From contig NZ_FONA01000021.1 of assembly GCF_900112795.1 (NCBI RefSeq), positions 1-64,000 on the forward strand: 64,000 nt of DNA. The letters run 5' to 3'. Position 1 is the stretch's first letter, and each line of letters starts with the position of its first letter. Under the pieces are notes generated by a model. That model was not told the DNA's origin, did not search any database, and saw nothing but the letters and a program-made list of their open reading frames with translations. The stretch comes from Thermophagus xiamenensis. Lineage in GTDB: Bacteria > Bacteroidota > Bacteroidia > Bacteroidales > Marinilabiliaceae. Shown here in pieces: positions 44,732 to 54,049 of this stretch. Made by a program: the position numbers and the translations under genes.

Positions 44732-44800
44732 TTGAATTGTTTTTGGCAAAAATAGCGAAACACCTTAAAGATTAAAATTTGAGCTCAATCTTTTTGGTTA

Positions 44801-45466
44801 TTAATGAATGTAAAATGAAACACCTACTCCCAAACTCCATATTTCCAAAATATTAACATAATTGGTTCGCACAGCTTCGAGTAAATAAGCATCCAAGGCT
44901 GAAAATTCAAAATAAATGCCCATCCCTGTAAAATGTTTATCCTTAATAGGCAAGTACCATTCTCCACCCCAAAAAGGTGCTGCGTGAATTTTATTCTGAA
45001 AATAATACTTTTCAGGGTAATAGGGGGGCAATTTTCGGAATGTATTATTGGTATTGCCCCAATTGATCAATAAACCTGCTCTTGGCCAGAAATGTTTTAA
45101 CCAAGGCTCTGAGGTTAAATAGAAACTACTTTTTAAAGATACAGTATGGACAGAAACATTGCTTCCACCAAAATTTTCCGACAAATAACCATACATCAAG
45201 GTTGGTTCATATATGTCCCACAAACGATACCCGAAGCCTAATGAAAAAAAACCTATACTTCCCGCATATTGCACTTTTGCATGTTTTGGGAAAAACCATC
45301 TCGGCCGAATGTAAATAGTATCTTCCCCTATAATCTTCAGCTTAGGTTGATATAACTTATCGAATATCTTTGACCTAGAAGATAAACTATTTGATGGTAT
45401 TTGACCATTTATTTCAGCCAAACAAATTGATGCTATAAAAACCCCAACTATTCTTAGGTAACTCAT
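44801..45466 (-). CDS. predicted outer-membrane beta-barrel protein, unknown
   Basis: The 221-residue protein has a signal peptide (about 1-21). The rest alternates in short amphipathic strands rich in Tyr, Trp, Phe and Gly (SIGFFSLGFGYRLWDI, SVHTVSLKSSFYL, FTGMGIYFEFSAL) and ends in GVGVSFYIH. This fits a small 8- to 10-stranded barrel. No family is recognised. It starts 3 bp after the metallophosphoesterase gene, so the two are one operon. Confidence 0.6.
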   Translation of the reverse strand: MSYLRIVGVFIASICLAEINGQIPSNSLSSRSKIFDKLYQPKLKIIGEDTIYIRPRWFFPKHAKVQYAGSIGFFSLGFGYRLWDIYEPTLMYGYLSENFGGSNVSVHTVSLKSSFYLTSEPWLKHFWPRAGLLINWGNTNNTFRKLPPYYPEKYYFQNKIHAAPFWGGEWYLPIKDKHFTGMGIYFEFSALDAYLLEAVRTNYVNILEIWSLGVGVSFYIH

Positions 45467-45469
45467 AAA

Positions 45470-46279
45470 CTAAATGGATTGACGCGTAACAATGAGCGTA
45501 TCTTTTTTTACTTGCAGAAATACTATTTCACGGTCGGTACTATCTCCTGTAATCAAAAAAGGAACATCACAATTTTCCCTAGAACCGTAAAAATATGTGT
45601 GGGTATGCCCATGAACAGAGAGATCTACTTTACAGCTCTCCAAAATATTATAAAACAGATATCGGTTCCCGATGCTAAAAGAATCATCCCATGGTTGAAT
45701 ATGGGCAAATACGAAAATATAATCTAAACCTTTTTCATCCTTCACATTACAAGCATTGTACAACCACTCAAAATCAGGGTCCTTCACATTTTTTTCCCAA
45801 ATTATATCATCAAAAAAAACAAACCGACAATTATTATAATCCAACACAAAATTGAGTGGTCCGAACATTTCTTTAAAAACATACTCTCCATTAGAAAGAT
45901 AGTCGTGATTACCTATTAAAGTAATCAAAGGATGTTTCAAAGAAGAAGTTATTTCGGAATACCAATAAAATTCGCGGTAAATTCCACTCAAAGTTATATC
46001 GCCATTGTGGACCACAAAATCTATTGAATCGATTTGGTTGAGATATTCAATTTGGTCTTTAAAATCATCATAGTAAGTATGACTATCACCTAAAAGAGCT
46101 ATGGTAAAAGGACGAAATGTATCTTTTTGAATATCATCTAAGAATTTTATTGTCCTCGTATTACAAGCCTCAGGTAAATCACCTACTCCACTTTGATAAG
46201 GACTATATTCAATTAGATTTTCACATCCGCCCAAAAGAATCCCACTAAATAAACTGTATATCCAAAAGTAACGACTCAT
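45470..46279 (-). CDS. calcineurin-like metallophosphoesterase lipoprotein
   Basis: From ATG 46279 (MSRYFWIYSL) the product has about 269 residues. The lipobox is LLGGC (Cys near 19). Metallophosphoesterase motifs are in order: LLGDSH (GD.H), VVHNGDI, LIGNHDYL, FVFAHIQPW and VHGHTH, which supply all metal ligands. It is lipid-anchored and should act outside the cytoplasm. Its substrate is unknown. It shares an operon with the barrel protein downstream. Confidence 0.88.
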   Translation of the reverse strand: MSRYFWIYSLFSGILLGGCENLIEYSPYQSGVGDLPEACNTRTIKFLDDIQKDTFRPFTIALLGDSHTYYDDFKDQIEYLNQIDSIDFVVHNGDITLSGIYREFYWYSEITSSLKHPLITLIGNHDYLSNGEYVFKEMFGPLNFVLDYNNCRFVFFDDIIWEKNVKDPDFEWLYNACNVKDEKGLDYIFVFAHIQPWDDSFSIGNRYLFYNILESCKVDLSVHGHTHTYFYGSRENCDVPFLITGDSTDREIVFLQVKKDTLIVTRQSI

Positions 46280-46789
46280 AATACGCTCTTGTTGACATCC
46301 TTTCTTTCTTCTTATAACCAATTTATGCTCTTATTCTGATAGCAATATGGCAATGAAAAGCAGCATTTTAATGCTACATTGTCATATATTATCCATCGGT
46401 ATTGATTAAATAAATAGAAAAATCTACCCTTTAAATTCGTTTACAACAAATGAAATTCAAATTAAAATTTAATTCAATCTAAAACAGACATAGTAACAAA
46501 AATGATGGATGAATCAACAAATACCCGGAACAAATAAAACCGCCAAATAAGATTGCCAATACAAGAACAGATATAAAAAAGAAAGTAGCAGAAGTACACG
46601 GCAGAAGGCAGAAAAGGAATTTATCAATTTCATGGTTGTTGGAAGGATGGTTTCCCCTTTAAACTTCGACATGAGTTCAGCCGAATGCATTGAAGATGTG
46701 CAAGTTAGAATTAAAAAATTTTAACCAGACAGGAAAGATTAATCTTTGGACTGGAAATGAAAACTAATTTCACTACTACGGTAATTAAC
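46280..46789. other. intergenic region with a long hairpin and a GGCAGAA tandem
   Basis: A strong hairpin at 46345-46387 (ATATGGCAATG facing CATTGTCATAT, with inner AGCAT facing ATGCT) lies in the upstream region of the lipoprotein gene. A GGCAGAA tandem at 46600-46613 repeats the one at 1097. No convincing gene is present. Confidence 0.45.
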
Positions 46790-48784
46790 TCAATCAAAAA
46801 ATTTTGTCTCGGATTCTTTTGTCTGTTTTGACTGATCTATAGGAATAGTAAAAAAGAAGGAAGCACCATGCCCTGGTTCTGATTCAACCCAGATATTGCC
46901 CCCCATCAGTGTCACAAGACTTTTGCTTATTGAAAGGCCCAATCCAGCTCCTTTTCTGGCTGAACGGGGTTCATTGCATACCTGTTCAAAGCGCTCAAAA
47001 ATGAGTTTATGGTTTTTCGGTTCAATACCGACCCCATTATCCACCACAAAAAATTGAAACATATTGTTTACATGCTCATAACCAAAGGTAATTTGTCCTC
47101 CTTGAGGCGTAAACTTTAAAGCATTACCAATCAAATTATTAAATACTTGTGTTATTTTTCCTCCGTCGCTAACCAGGTAATGTTCTTTTTGTGGTATACG
47201 ACAGTTCAACTCAATCGATTTACTCTGCGCCTCTATACTGAAAAAACGCATTAAATCTGACATTAGGCGGTTTAAATTTATTTTTTCCGGAAACAAGCGT
47301 ACTTGACCTGTTTCAAGTTTTGAAACCTCGAGAACATTATTGATTATGGAAAGCAATTGTTGACCACTATTAACAATAATATCTATATAGCTATCCTTTT
47401 CATTCTGACTAAGATGAGGATTTCTAAGTAATTCAGAAAAACCAATAATGGCATTCATAGGCGTCCTAATTTCATGACTCATATTGGCCAAAAAAGCAGA
47501 CTTAAGCCGGTCACTTCTTTCTGCTCGTTCCTTTGCCCTGATCAATTCGTTTTCTACTTCTCGTGAATGAGTGATATCCCTGACAATGGTTAAAACTCTA
47601 TCTTTATCCATATAAACCATCCGTGATTCAAACACACCACATAAATCCCCACCTTTTAACTCATATTCATACGTTTCAACATTTTTATGTAACATTACTT
47701 CTTTAATTTTTTCTCGGGTAAGGTCAGCTAAATCAGGAGGTAAAACTGCATCGACAGGCCTATCAAGAAAAGCTTCAGGAGGGACAATTAACGAATTGAT
47801 AGAATTGGCATGATAATCTTTAATGATTCCCTTTCTATCGAATATAAAAATTAGATCGGGCATAACCGAAAGCAAACTTGTTATTCGTGCCTGGTTGTAT
47901 TGGGCAACCTCTACCGATTCACGCAAGTTGTCAATAAGTTGTTTCTCTAGTGTTACATCGGCAAATGTTCCCAAAGCTTTGTCGGGGTTTCCGTTTTTAA
48001 ATAACATTATTCCTGATGCCCTATAGTAAATTAATTTCCCTTTTGAGCTAAAAATTCGAAATTCATCCTTCCATTCCTTTTTTTGTTTAAATTCTTTTTT
48101 CCAAAAAGAAACAATACGTTCTTTATCCTCCGGATGAACAAAAGTCAAAAACTCATCTAAAGTTTGTGGAGTATTATTTTCTCCCACTAAGGTATCATAT
48201 TTCCCATACCATTTCAGAACATCGGTACAAGGCTCCCACTCAAAAATTATATCATTAGCATGAGTGGCCACAGTTCGGAAACGCTCTTCACTTTCACGAA
48301 GTTTTTCCTCTGTCTTTTTCCGATTGGTAATATCACGGCCTAAAACAACAATTCCTTTTCTGGCACCTGTTTCATCGAACACCGGTGTTTTTATGACATC
48401 AAAGACCCTAAGCGTTCCATCAGGTAAAGGAATAACTTCTTCTGTCTCCACTCTTTGCTTTTTCTCCCAAGCTTCCTGATCAGTAGAAATGCATTGTTCA
48501 AATACATCTGCCAGCTCGGGCACCATCTTTTTTAATTGTTCATCGCTTTTCAGAAAGAATTCGTTTCCCTTCAAGCGAAAAAGTTTTTTAGTAGATACAT
48601 TTGCTTCAAGCCATTTCCCTGTTGAATCTTTAAAACAAATAATATCTGGGGTTGCATTTATCAATATCTGCAAGCGTTCCTTATTGCTTAATAATTTGGC
48701 CAGGGTAACAATTTGTCGGAATTTAGCAGTTTTATTTATAAAAAAATTTGCAATCTTCTGAAGAATATTAACACTTCTCCACAT
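46790..48784 (-). CDS. soluble multi-PAS sensor histidine kinase
   Basis: The 664-residue protein has no membrane segment. Three PAS domains lie at about 35-160 (ATPDIICFKDSTGKWLEANV), 165-285 (HANDIIFEWEPCTDVLKWYG) and 295-415 (VMPDLIFIFDRKGIIKDYHA). HisKA follows with phospho-acceptor His in FLANMSHEIRTPMNAIIGFS (near 438). The HATPase has VFNNLIGNALKFTP, DNGVGI and GAGLGLSISKSLV. No receiver domain is fused. It probably senses a cytoplasmic redox or small-molecule signal through PAS. No regulator is adjacent. Confidence 0.92.
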   Translation of the reverse strand: MWRSVNILQKIANFFINKTAKFRQIVTLAKLLSNKERLQILINATPDIICFKDSTGKWLEANVSTKKLFRLKGNEFFLKSDEQLKKMVPELADVFEQCISTDQEAWEKKQRVETEEVIPLPDGTLRVFDVIKTPVFDETGARKGIVVLGRDITNRKKTEEKLRESEERFRTVATHANDIIFEWEPCTDVLKWYGKYDTLVGENNTPQTLDEFLTFVHPEDKERIVSFWKKEFKQKKEWKDEFRIFSSKGKLIYYRASGIMLFKNGNPDKALGTFADVTLEKQLIDNLRESVEVAQYNQARITSLLSVMPDLIFIFDRKGIIKDYHANSINSLIVPPEAFLDRPVDAVLPPDLADLTREKIKEVMLHKNVETYEYELKGGDLCGVFESRMVYMDKDRVLTIVRDITHSREVENELIRAKERAERSDRLKSAFLANMSHEIRTPMNAIIGFSELLRNPHLSQNEKDSYIDIIVNSGQQLLSIINNVLEVSKLETGQVRLFPEKINLNRLMSDLMRFFSIEAQSKSIELNCRIPQKEHYLVSDGGKITQVFNNLIGNALKFTPQGGQITFGYEHVNNMFQFFVVDNGVGIEPKNHKLIFERFEQVCNEPRSARKGAGLGLSISKSLVTLMGGNIWVESEPGHGASFFFTIPIDQSKQTKESETKFFD

Positions 48785-49021
48785 TTTAACAACATTTTAT
48801 CATTAATGGCTGTCACTTTAATTAACACAGACAGTTTGGAGTCGAAAAATAATTAATTAAAATGCCCAAATTAAGGCTAATCTTCCTATTTTTGAGCAAA
48901 GGTTTTATTTTGTTGGCCAATGGAACGAATCAATCAACATCAACAATCTTCTTCTTTTAGGCATAAAAATTGATGTTAAAAAAGGTAAACCAAATTTGCA
49001 CTAACCTAAAAAACTGTTAAC

Positions 49022-49720
49022 ATGAAAAAGCTATCCTTTATTTTATTTTTAATCGGATCGATTCTGGCTTTTAATTCATGCAATGATGACGAAGTTGATT
49101 TCAATGCTTATGGTGACGTAATCGTCCTATCTCGTTATTTAGAAACTGACGAGCTAGAATTTGCAGCAGCCTATTATGCCTACGGAAATAAATCTATGGA
49201 AAATGTTACAGTAATAACACCTGACGGGAATAATATTGAGTTAGAGCCCTATAACGAATACATTACCTCTTCCTTTAAAAAGGAACCTACGGATGAAAAT
49301 TACTCGCCAAACTTACCTCTTTCAGGGGTTTATCAATTTGTAATAAGCACCACAAGCAATGAAACCGATAGTGTTTCTGATATCGTAGAAAGTGAAAATT
49401 TTGTATATCCGGTAAAAATCAACGATGTAAGTTTTACAGATAATACCTTGAGTGCCGAATGGGACGAAGTTCCTAATGCGGACGCTTACGGAATTAGAAT
49501 TGTAAATTTATCAGATCCTGAAACTATTTATTTCTCTTCTGGATGGTTTTCAGAAACATCTTTTGAACTCTCTTATGTCAATAGCCAAATAACCAATCCG
49601 CCCCAAAGCGGCGAAGAGGTTATCATCGAAATTTTAGCTTGCAAATTTGAAGATGTTGTAGGCGATATCTACAACATTGAATCCATTAGTTCAAGCCGTA
49701 CCACCCTAATATGGGAATAA
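49022..49720 (+). CDS. lipoprotein of unknown function
   Basis: The 232-residue protein has a lipoprotein signal with lipobox AFNSC (Cys20), followed by acidic NDDEVD, a surface-export-type tether. The rest is beta-rich and acidic; residues about 140-230 (SFTDNTLSAEWDEVPNADAY) look like a fibronectin type III-style domain. No enzyme motif is seen. It has an IR downstream and is probably monocistronic. Confidence 0.6.
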   Translation: MKKLSFILFLIGSILAFNSCNDDEVDFNAYGDVIVLSRYLETDELEFAAAYYAYGNKSMENVTVITPDGNNIELEPYNEYITSSFKKEPTDENYSPNLPLSGVYQFVISTTSNETDSVSDIVESENFVYPVKINDVSFTDNTLSAEWDEVPNADAYGIRIVNLSDPETIYFSSGWFSETSFELSYVNSQITNPPQSGEEVIIEILACKFEDVVGDIYNIESISSSRTTLIWE

Positions 49721-49798
49721 GTTTAATTCGTTAAATGTTTTCTAACAGTTCTTACTTTAATCAACTTACGCCTAATAATTAATTATACTTATAACCTT

Positions 49799-49849
49799 AA
49801 AGGTGGGTGTCTATTAATAAATTACATGATATTTGGGACACCCACCTTT
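49799..49849 (+). terminator. 13-bp perfect inverted repeat, likely terminator
   Basis: AAAGGTGGGTGTC (49799-49811) and GACACCCACCTTT (49837-49849) are perfectly complementary around 25 nt. It sits between the lipoprotein gene and the trpS promoter. The T-run is short, so termination is likely but not certain. Confidence 0.55.
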
Positions 49850-49872
49850 AAATTTTCACTTCTACTTCCACA

Positions 49873-49902
49873 TTGTAATACCCCTATATTTTACTATTTT
49901 TG
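49873..49902 (+). promoter_or_regulatory. promoter of trpS
   Basis: TTG (49873-49875) and TATTTTTG (49895-49902) with exactly 19 bp between match the Bacteroidota consensus. Transcription would begin near 49909, 28 nt before the ATG at 49937; this rules out the longer frame from 49826. Confidence 0.65.
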
Positions 49903-49936
49903 CCTCGTCTTTAATGAATTTGATGAGAAAAAAGTT

Positions 49937-50926
49937 ATGGAAACTGTAGTTAGTGGAATTCGCCCTACCGGAAATCTTCATCTGGGAAATTATTTTGGTG
50001 CTGTAAAAAACTTCCTGAAAATGCAGGAAAGCTATAATTGTTTCTTTTTTATTGCCGATTATCACTCACTAACGACCCACCCGCATCCGGATGATTTACA
50101 TGGCAATGTACGGCAAATTTTATCCGAATACCTGGCTTGTGGACTTGACCCTGAAAAAGCTACGATATATATTCAAAGTGATTTACCTGAAGTTGCAGAA
50201 TTAACCCTTCTGCTCAACATGAATGCTTACCTGGGGGAGCTGGAAAGAACAACCTCTTTTAAAGAGAAAGCCAGGAAGCAACCCAACAACGTTAATGCAG
50301 GGTTGTTAACTTACCCGGTATTAATGGCTTCTGATATTCTTATTCATCAAGCTGCCAAGGTGCCGGTAGGAAAGGATCAAGAACAACATCTAGAAATGAC
50401 CCGCAAGTTTGCCAATCGATTTAACCGCATATATGAAATAGATTATTTTACAATTCCGCAACCATTTAGTTTCGATGGCTCTTTAATCAAAATACCGGGT
50501 CTTGACGGCACTGGAAAAATGGGCAAATCAGAAGGAAATGGTATCTTTTTAGCAGATGAACCTGAAGCCATTCGAAAAAAAGTAATGAAAGCTGTGACTG
50601 ATAGTGGACCTTCTGTTCCCAATTCCCCTATTAGTGAACCGATTCAAAACCTGTTTACTATAATGGAAGCCGTATCAAAACAAGAAGTATTGGAACAGTT
50701 TAAAGAAGATTATGCCAAATGTACTATTCGATACGGCGACCTCAAAAAGAAACTGGCAGAAGATATTATTGCTTTTACTACCCCAATAAGAGAAAAAATT
50801 CTAGCTATTTCTAAGGATAAAGCTTACTTAAGAAAAGTTGCCGCACAAGGAAAAGAAAAAGCACATCAAAGCGCTGCCAAGACCATCAAAGAAGTGCGTG
50901 AAATAATTGGTTTTAAACCATTTTAA
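49937..50926 (+). CDS. trpS: tryptophanyl-tRNA synthetase
   Basis: From ATG 49937 (METVVSGIRPTGNLHLGN) the product has 329 residues, the family's usual length. The class I HIGH motif is HLGN and the KMSKS loop is GKMGKSEGN. ASDILIHQAAKVPVGKDQEQH is the tryptophan and adenylate region. The start is set by the promoter inside the longer open frame. Confidence 0.97.
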   Translation: METVVSGIRPTGNLHLGNYFGAVKNFLKMQESYNCFFFIADYHSLTTHPHPDDLHGNVRQILSEYLACGLDPEKATIYIQSDLPEVAELTLLLNMNAYLGELERTTSFKEKARKQPNNVNAGLLTYPVLMASDILIHQAAKVPVGKDQEQHLEMTRKFANRFNRIYEIDYFTIPQPFSFDGSLIKIPGLDGTGKMGKSEGNGIFLADEPEAIRKKVMKAVTDSGPSVPNSPISEPIQNLFTIMEAVSKQEVLEQFKEDYAKCTIRYGDLKKKLAEDIIAFTTPIREKILAISKDKAYLRKVAAQGKEKAHQSAAKTIKEVREIIGFKPF

Positions 50927-51030
50927 TACTCATTAGGCATGTTTTGTTGCTTTGGGCGTTGACAAACCGGAAATGATTGATGTGTTAAATAATGGAATAA
51001 CAAAGAAGATTAATTTTTGCCCAAATAAAA

Positions 51031-51780
51031 TCACTCAACTTCCATAAACCGCTGTTTAACAACATTATACTTTCTTGGATCCAAAGGGATTTTAGTGCTT
51101 TCATTACCGGTAGCAATGATTAAAGAATTTTCTTCAACCTTGAATACTTTTCGAAGATTTACAACATATAGAGGATGACATCTATAAAAGCCATATTTCC
51201 CAAACATCTGTTCATAATAACGTAAAGGTCTTGGAACAAATATTTTTTCCAAAGAGTCATCATAAATTATACATCCACCTGCCACAGCCTCGCCATATAA
51301 AATACTAGACAACGGAACTGCTTTTGACGATTCTGTAGTAGGAAACACGACCGTCCTCGCCGATGCTGGCAATTTAGCATTGGTTAATAGGATTTCCATC
51401 CTACTTTGATATTCACTTTCTTCCATCGCATCACAGGCCTTATCTATGGCAAAAACCAACTCTGAAAGATCAAAAGGTTTCAATACATAACTGGCAGCAG
51501 AAAATCTAACAGCTTCAACCAAGTAATCTTCGTGCCCCGACAAAAAAACTACTTTAAAGTCAAAAAATTCTACTTTACGGAGTAAATCAAAAGCAGTGCC
51601 GTCGGGCAATCCAATATCTAACAACACCAAATCTGGTGCATTTGCTTTAATCGAAGCCCATGCATCTGCGACAGTAGAAACTCCATCAAGCAACTGAAAT
51701 TCGGGAAAATGCTGCAATATTACTGCTCTAATGATCCTTTGCATCAAAGGTTCATCTTCTACAACCAATATTTTTTTCAT
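51031..51780 (-). CDS. LytTR-type response regulator
   Basis: The 249-residue protein has a receiver domain with VVEDEPL, phospho-acceptor Asp in LVLLDIGLPDG (near 56) and YVLKPFD. A divergent LytTR DNA-binding domain covers about 150-245 (LYGEAVAGGCIIYDD, FYRCHPLYVVNLRKV). It lies 21 bp after the TPR kinase and forms a pair with it. This second LytTR system has no adjacent target, so its regulon is elsewhere. Confidence 0.92.
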   Translation of the reverse strand: MKKILVVEDEPLMQRIIRAVILQHFPEFQLLDGVSTVADAWASIKANAPDLVLLDIGLPDGTAFDLLRKVEFFDFKVVFLSGHEDYLVEAVRFSAASYVLKPFDLSELVFAIDKACDAMEESEYQSRMEILLTNAKLPASARTVVFPTTESSKAVPLSSILYGEAVAGGCIIYDDSLEKIFVPRPLRYYEQMFGKYGFYRCHPLYVVNLRKVFKVEENSLIIATGNESTKIPLDPRKYNVVKQRFMEVE

Positions 51781-51801
51781 TATATTATTTCATATCCCAT
51801 A

Positions 51802-53802
51802 TTAAACGCTCTCTATAATTCTTTTGTAAAAAGTTTTATCCTGCTTCTTATTAAAATTAGTCATTTCCACCACTGGAAGTGTTATACGAACCAATGTACC
51901 TCTATCAAAAGGATTAATTTGCTTTTTATCAAGAATAACCAAATCTGTTCTTCGTCCGGAATCTCTTGTCAACATATCAAGTCGCTCGCGTGTAATTTTT
52001 ATGGCCATGGATTCATGATTCTTCCCTTTTTCACTGGCTTTTTTTGATGCATCTATCCCAATGCCGTTATCACCTACTTCAACAATCATTTTATCGCCTT
52101 CACGAAAAAACTTCACAGAAATAAACCCATCCGTTCCGGAAGGTCTAATCCCATGCTCAATGGCATTTTCAATAAATGGTTGAGTTAACATTGGTGGAAC
52201 CATTATACTTTCTACATCCAGAGAGCTATCAATATCTAAGGAATATTCAAATGCCTCAGAAAAACGTAATCGCTGAAGTTCAAGATAATAGCCAAGTATT
52301 TCGGCTTCTTCTTTCAAGGATATATAATCATGAGCTGAACTCTGCAAAACCTGACGCATAAGTCTTGCAAAATCAGTAAGAAAGCGCGATGATTTTTCAA
52401 TATCATGCTCAAGAATATAAACTTGAATAGCACTTAAAGCATTGAAAATAAAATGAGGATTCATCTGTGATCTTAGCAATCGTTGCTGATGGCGTACGTT
52501 TTTGTATCTATGTCTCAATTGCGATTGACGAACCAGCATAATAATTGCAAAAGAAATAGCCGCAACAATTATCAGCCCCAATGTCAGTATAAAGCGCTGA
52601 CGATCCAGGGCAGCTTTTTGCTGTAGTGTTTGCTTATTTAATTCCTCTATTCGTTTACGCTGCCGCTCCGATTCAAAAATTGCTTCCTGAGTTGCTAAGT
52701 GATTAATATTTTTTTCATTAATTATACTATCACTATATGCTGCCGACATTTTAAAATATTCTAAAGCCTTAGCATATTCACCTCGTTTTTCAAATAACTC
52801 TGATAAAAGCTGTGAAGTTTCTTCAATCTGAAACAACGAACCAATTTCTTTCGCCACTTCAAGGCCTAATTTTAAATGCTTTTCAGCTAAAGGAAAATCG
52901 CCCATCTGCAAATAAGTTTGACCTATCTTAGTATGGCTAATTGCAACCTGCATCAAATCCCCCAGCTCCTCATTGAGATGTAGGGCTTTCTCCAAATACT
53001 CTAGGGCTTTAAAAGGACGTCCCTGTTGCAAGTAAGCACCCCCAATACTATTAAAACAAATAGATTGCCCCACTTTACTTCCTATTTGATAGTTATATTC
53101 AAGAGAAGCAAAAAAATGGTTCAACGCTGAATCAACTTGGCCTAATTTAAGCAAGGCTTCCCCCATATTATTGTGGTTAATGGCAAGGCCAAGCTTATTA
53201 TTCATTAAGTTTGAAAGATTAAGAGCGCGCTTAAAATATTCTATTGAGGTTACATAACGATTTAAATTATAATTAACATTCCCAATACTATTAATCGACG
53301 CGCCTATCAACAAAGAATCCCCGGTTTCTTTAGCCAAATTTAGTGCCTTGGTGTGCATCTCCAAAGCAGTAGGATTATCATCGATACGGCGATATACCAC
53401 CCCCAATTGATTATATACTTGCCCTAACAACCTTTTGTCTTCTGTTTTAGTAGCCAAATCCAAAGCCTTTTGATGATTCTTCATGGCCTCGCCATACTGA
53501 GCACGATTACGATAACGTTGTCCTAACAGATTATATATACGGGCCAATTGGTTGAGGCTTTCGTTTTTCCGGGCAATATCCATCGCCTCAGCCAAATAAT
53601 CATCAGATATATCAACATGAAGGCCGCCTTGTCCATATAACTCTATAGACCGTTTTATCAATTGCTCAACAATGACAGAATCGGTTCCGGCTAAATCTAT
53701 ATCTCCTCCTATCTTTTGAACGGCGGACTCTTTTTCCACGCCATTCCGGCAAGAAAATAACTGAATACAAAGTAGGAACATCAATCCTGACTTACTCTGC
53801 AT
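51802..53802 (-). CDS. periplasmic-TPR sensor histidine kinase
   Basis: The 666-residue protein starts with a hydrophobic leader ending in QLFSC (Cys18), a possible lipobox. Residues about 60-370 are seven or more TPRs, each with AxxxY / LGxxY patterns of 40 residues. A coiled linker leads to one TM (about 402-421). The LytS-type kinase has His in QMNPHFIFNALSAIQVYI and the N-box PFIENAIEHG. So TPRs should lie in the periplasm. It is paired with the LytTR regulator downstream. Confidence 0.9.
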   Translation of the reverse strand: MQSKSGLMFLLCIQLFSCRNGVEKESAVQKIGGDIDLAGTDSVIVEQLIKRSIELYGQGGLHVDISDDYLAEAMDIARKNESLNQLARIYNLLGQRYRNRAQYGEAMKNHQKALDLATKTEDKRLLGQVYNQLGVVYRRIDDNPTALEMHTKALNLAKETGDSLLIGASINSIGNVNYNLNRYVTSIEYFKRALNLSNLMNNKLGLAINHNNMGEALLKLGQVDSALNHFFASLEYNYQIGSKVGQSICFNSIGGAYLQQGRPFKALEYLEKALHLNEELGDLMQVAISHTKIGQTYLQMGDFPLAEKHLKLGLEVAKEIGSLFQIEETSQLLSELFEKRGEYAKALEYFKMSAAYSDSIINEKNINHLATQEAIFESERQRKRIEELNKQTLQQKAALDRQRFILTLGLIIVAAISFAIIMLVRQSQLRHRYKNVRHQQRLLRSQMNPHFIFNALSAIQVYILEHDIEKSSRFLTDFARLMRQVLQSSAHDYISLKEEAEILGYYLELQRLRFSEAFEYSLDIDSSLDVESIMVPPMLTQPFIENAIEHGIRPSGTDGFISVKFFREGDKMIVEVGDNGIGIDASKKASEKGKNHESMAIKITRERLDMLTRDSGRRTDLVILDKKQINPFDRGTLVRITLPVVEMTNFNKKQDKTFYKRIIESV

Positions 53803-54022
53803 AAAAGGTCTGTTTTTTCAATAATGAAACTAAAGTTTTTCTTTAACGGACTAATATAGAAAAGCACTTTCATCCGGGAAATAGCAACACTGCTTTATCC
53901 ATTACTTTGATTTAAACACACAAAGACAACTTAAAATATAGATCCCTAATTATTACTTTTGGAAAGTTACATAAATTTTATGCCTCTTAGTCATTATTAC
54001 AGTGTTTTTTTTGATGAAGGTT

Positions 54023-54030
54023 TATCTTTG
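54023..54030 (+). promoter_or_regulatory. -7 box before dus
   Basis: TATCTTTG matches TAnnTTTG, with transcription from about 54037. It lies inside the longer frame that begins at 54002 and so argues for the GTG start at 54050. Confidence 0.5.
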
Positions 54031-54049
54031 TACGCTAAATTATACTACA

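Noticed and set aside
46630-46725. 30-codon frame after the GGCAGAA tandem (MVVGRMVSPLNFDMS start)
   Set aside because: Protein-like but too short, without promoter or family; it could be a gene remnant, but there is not enough evidence to list it.
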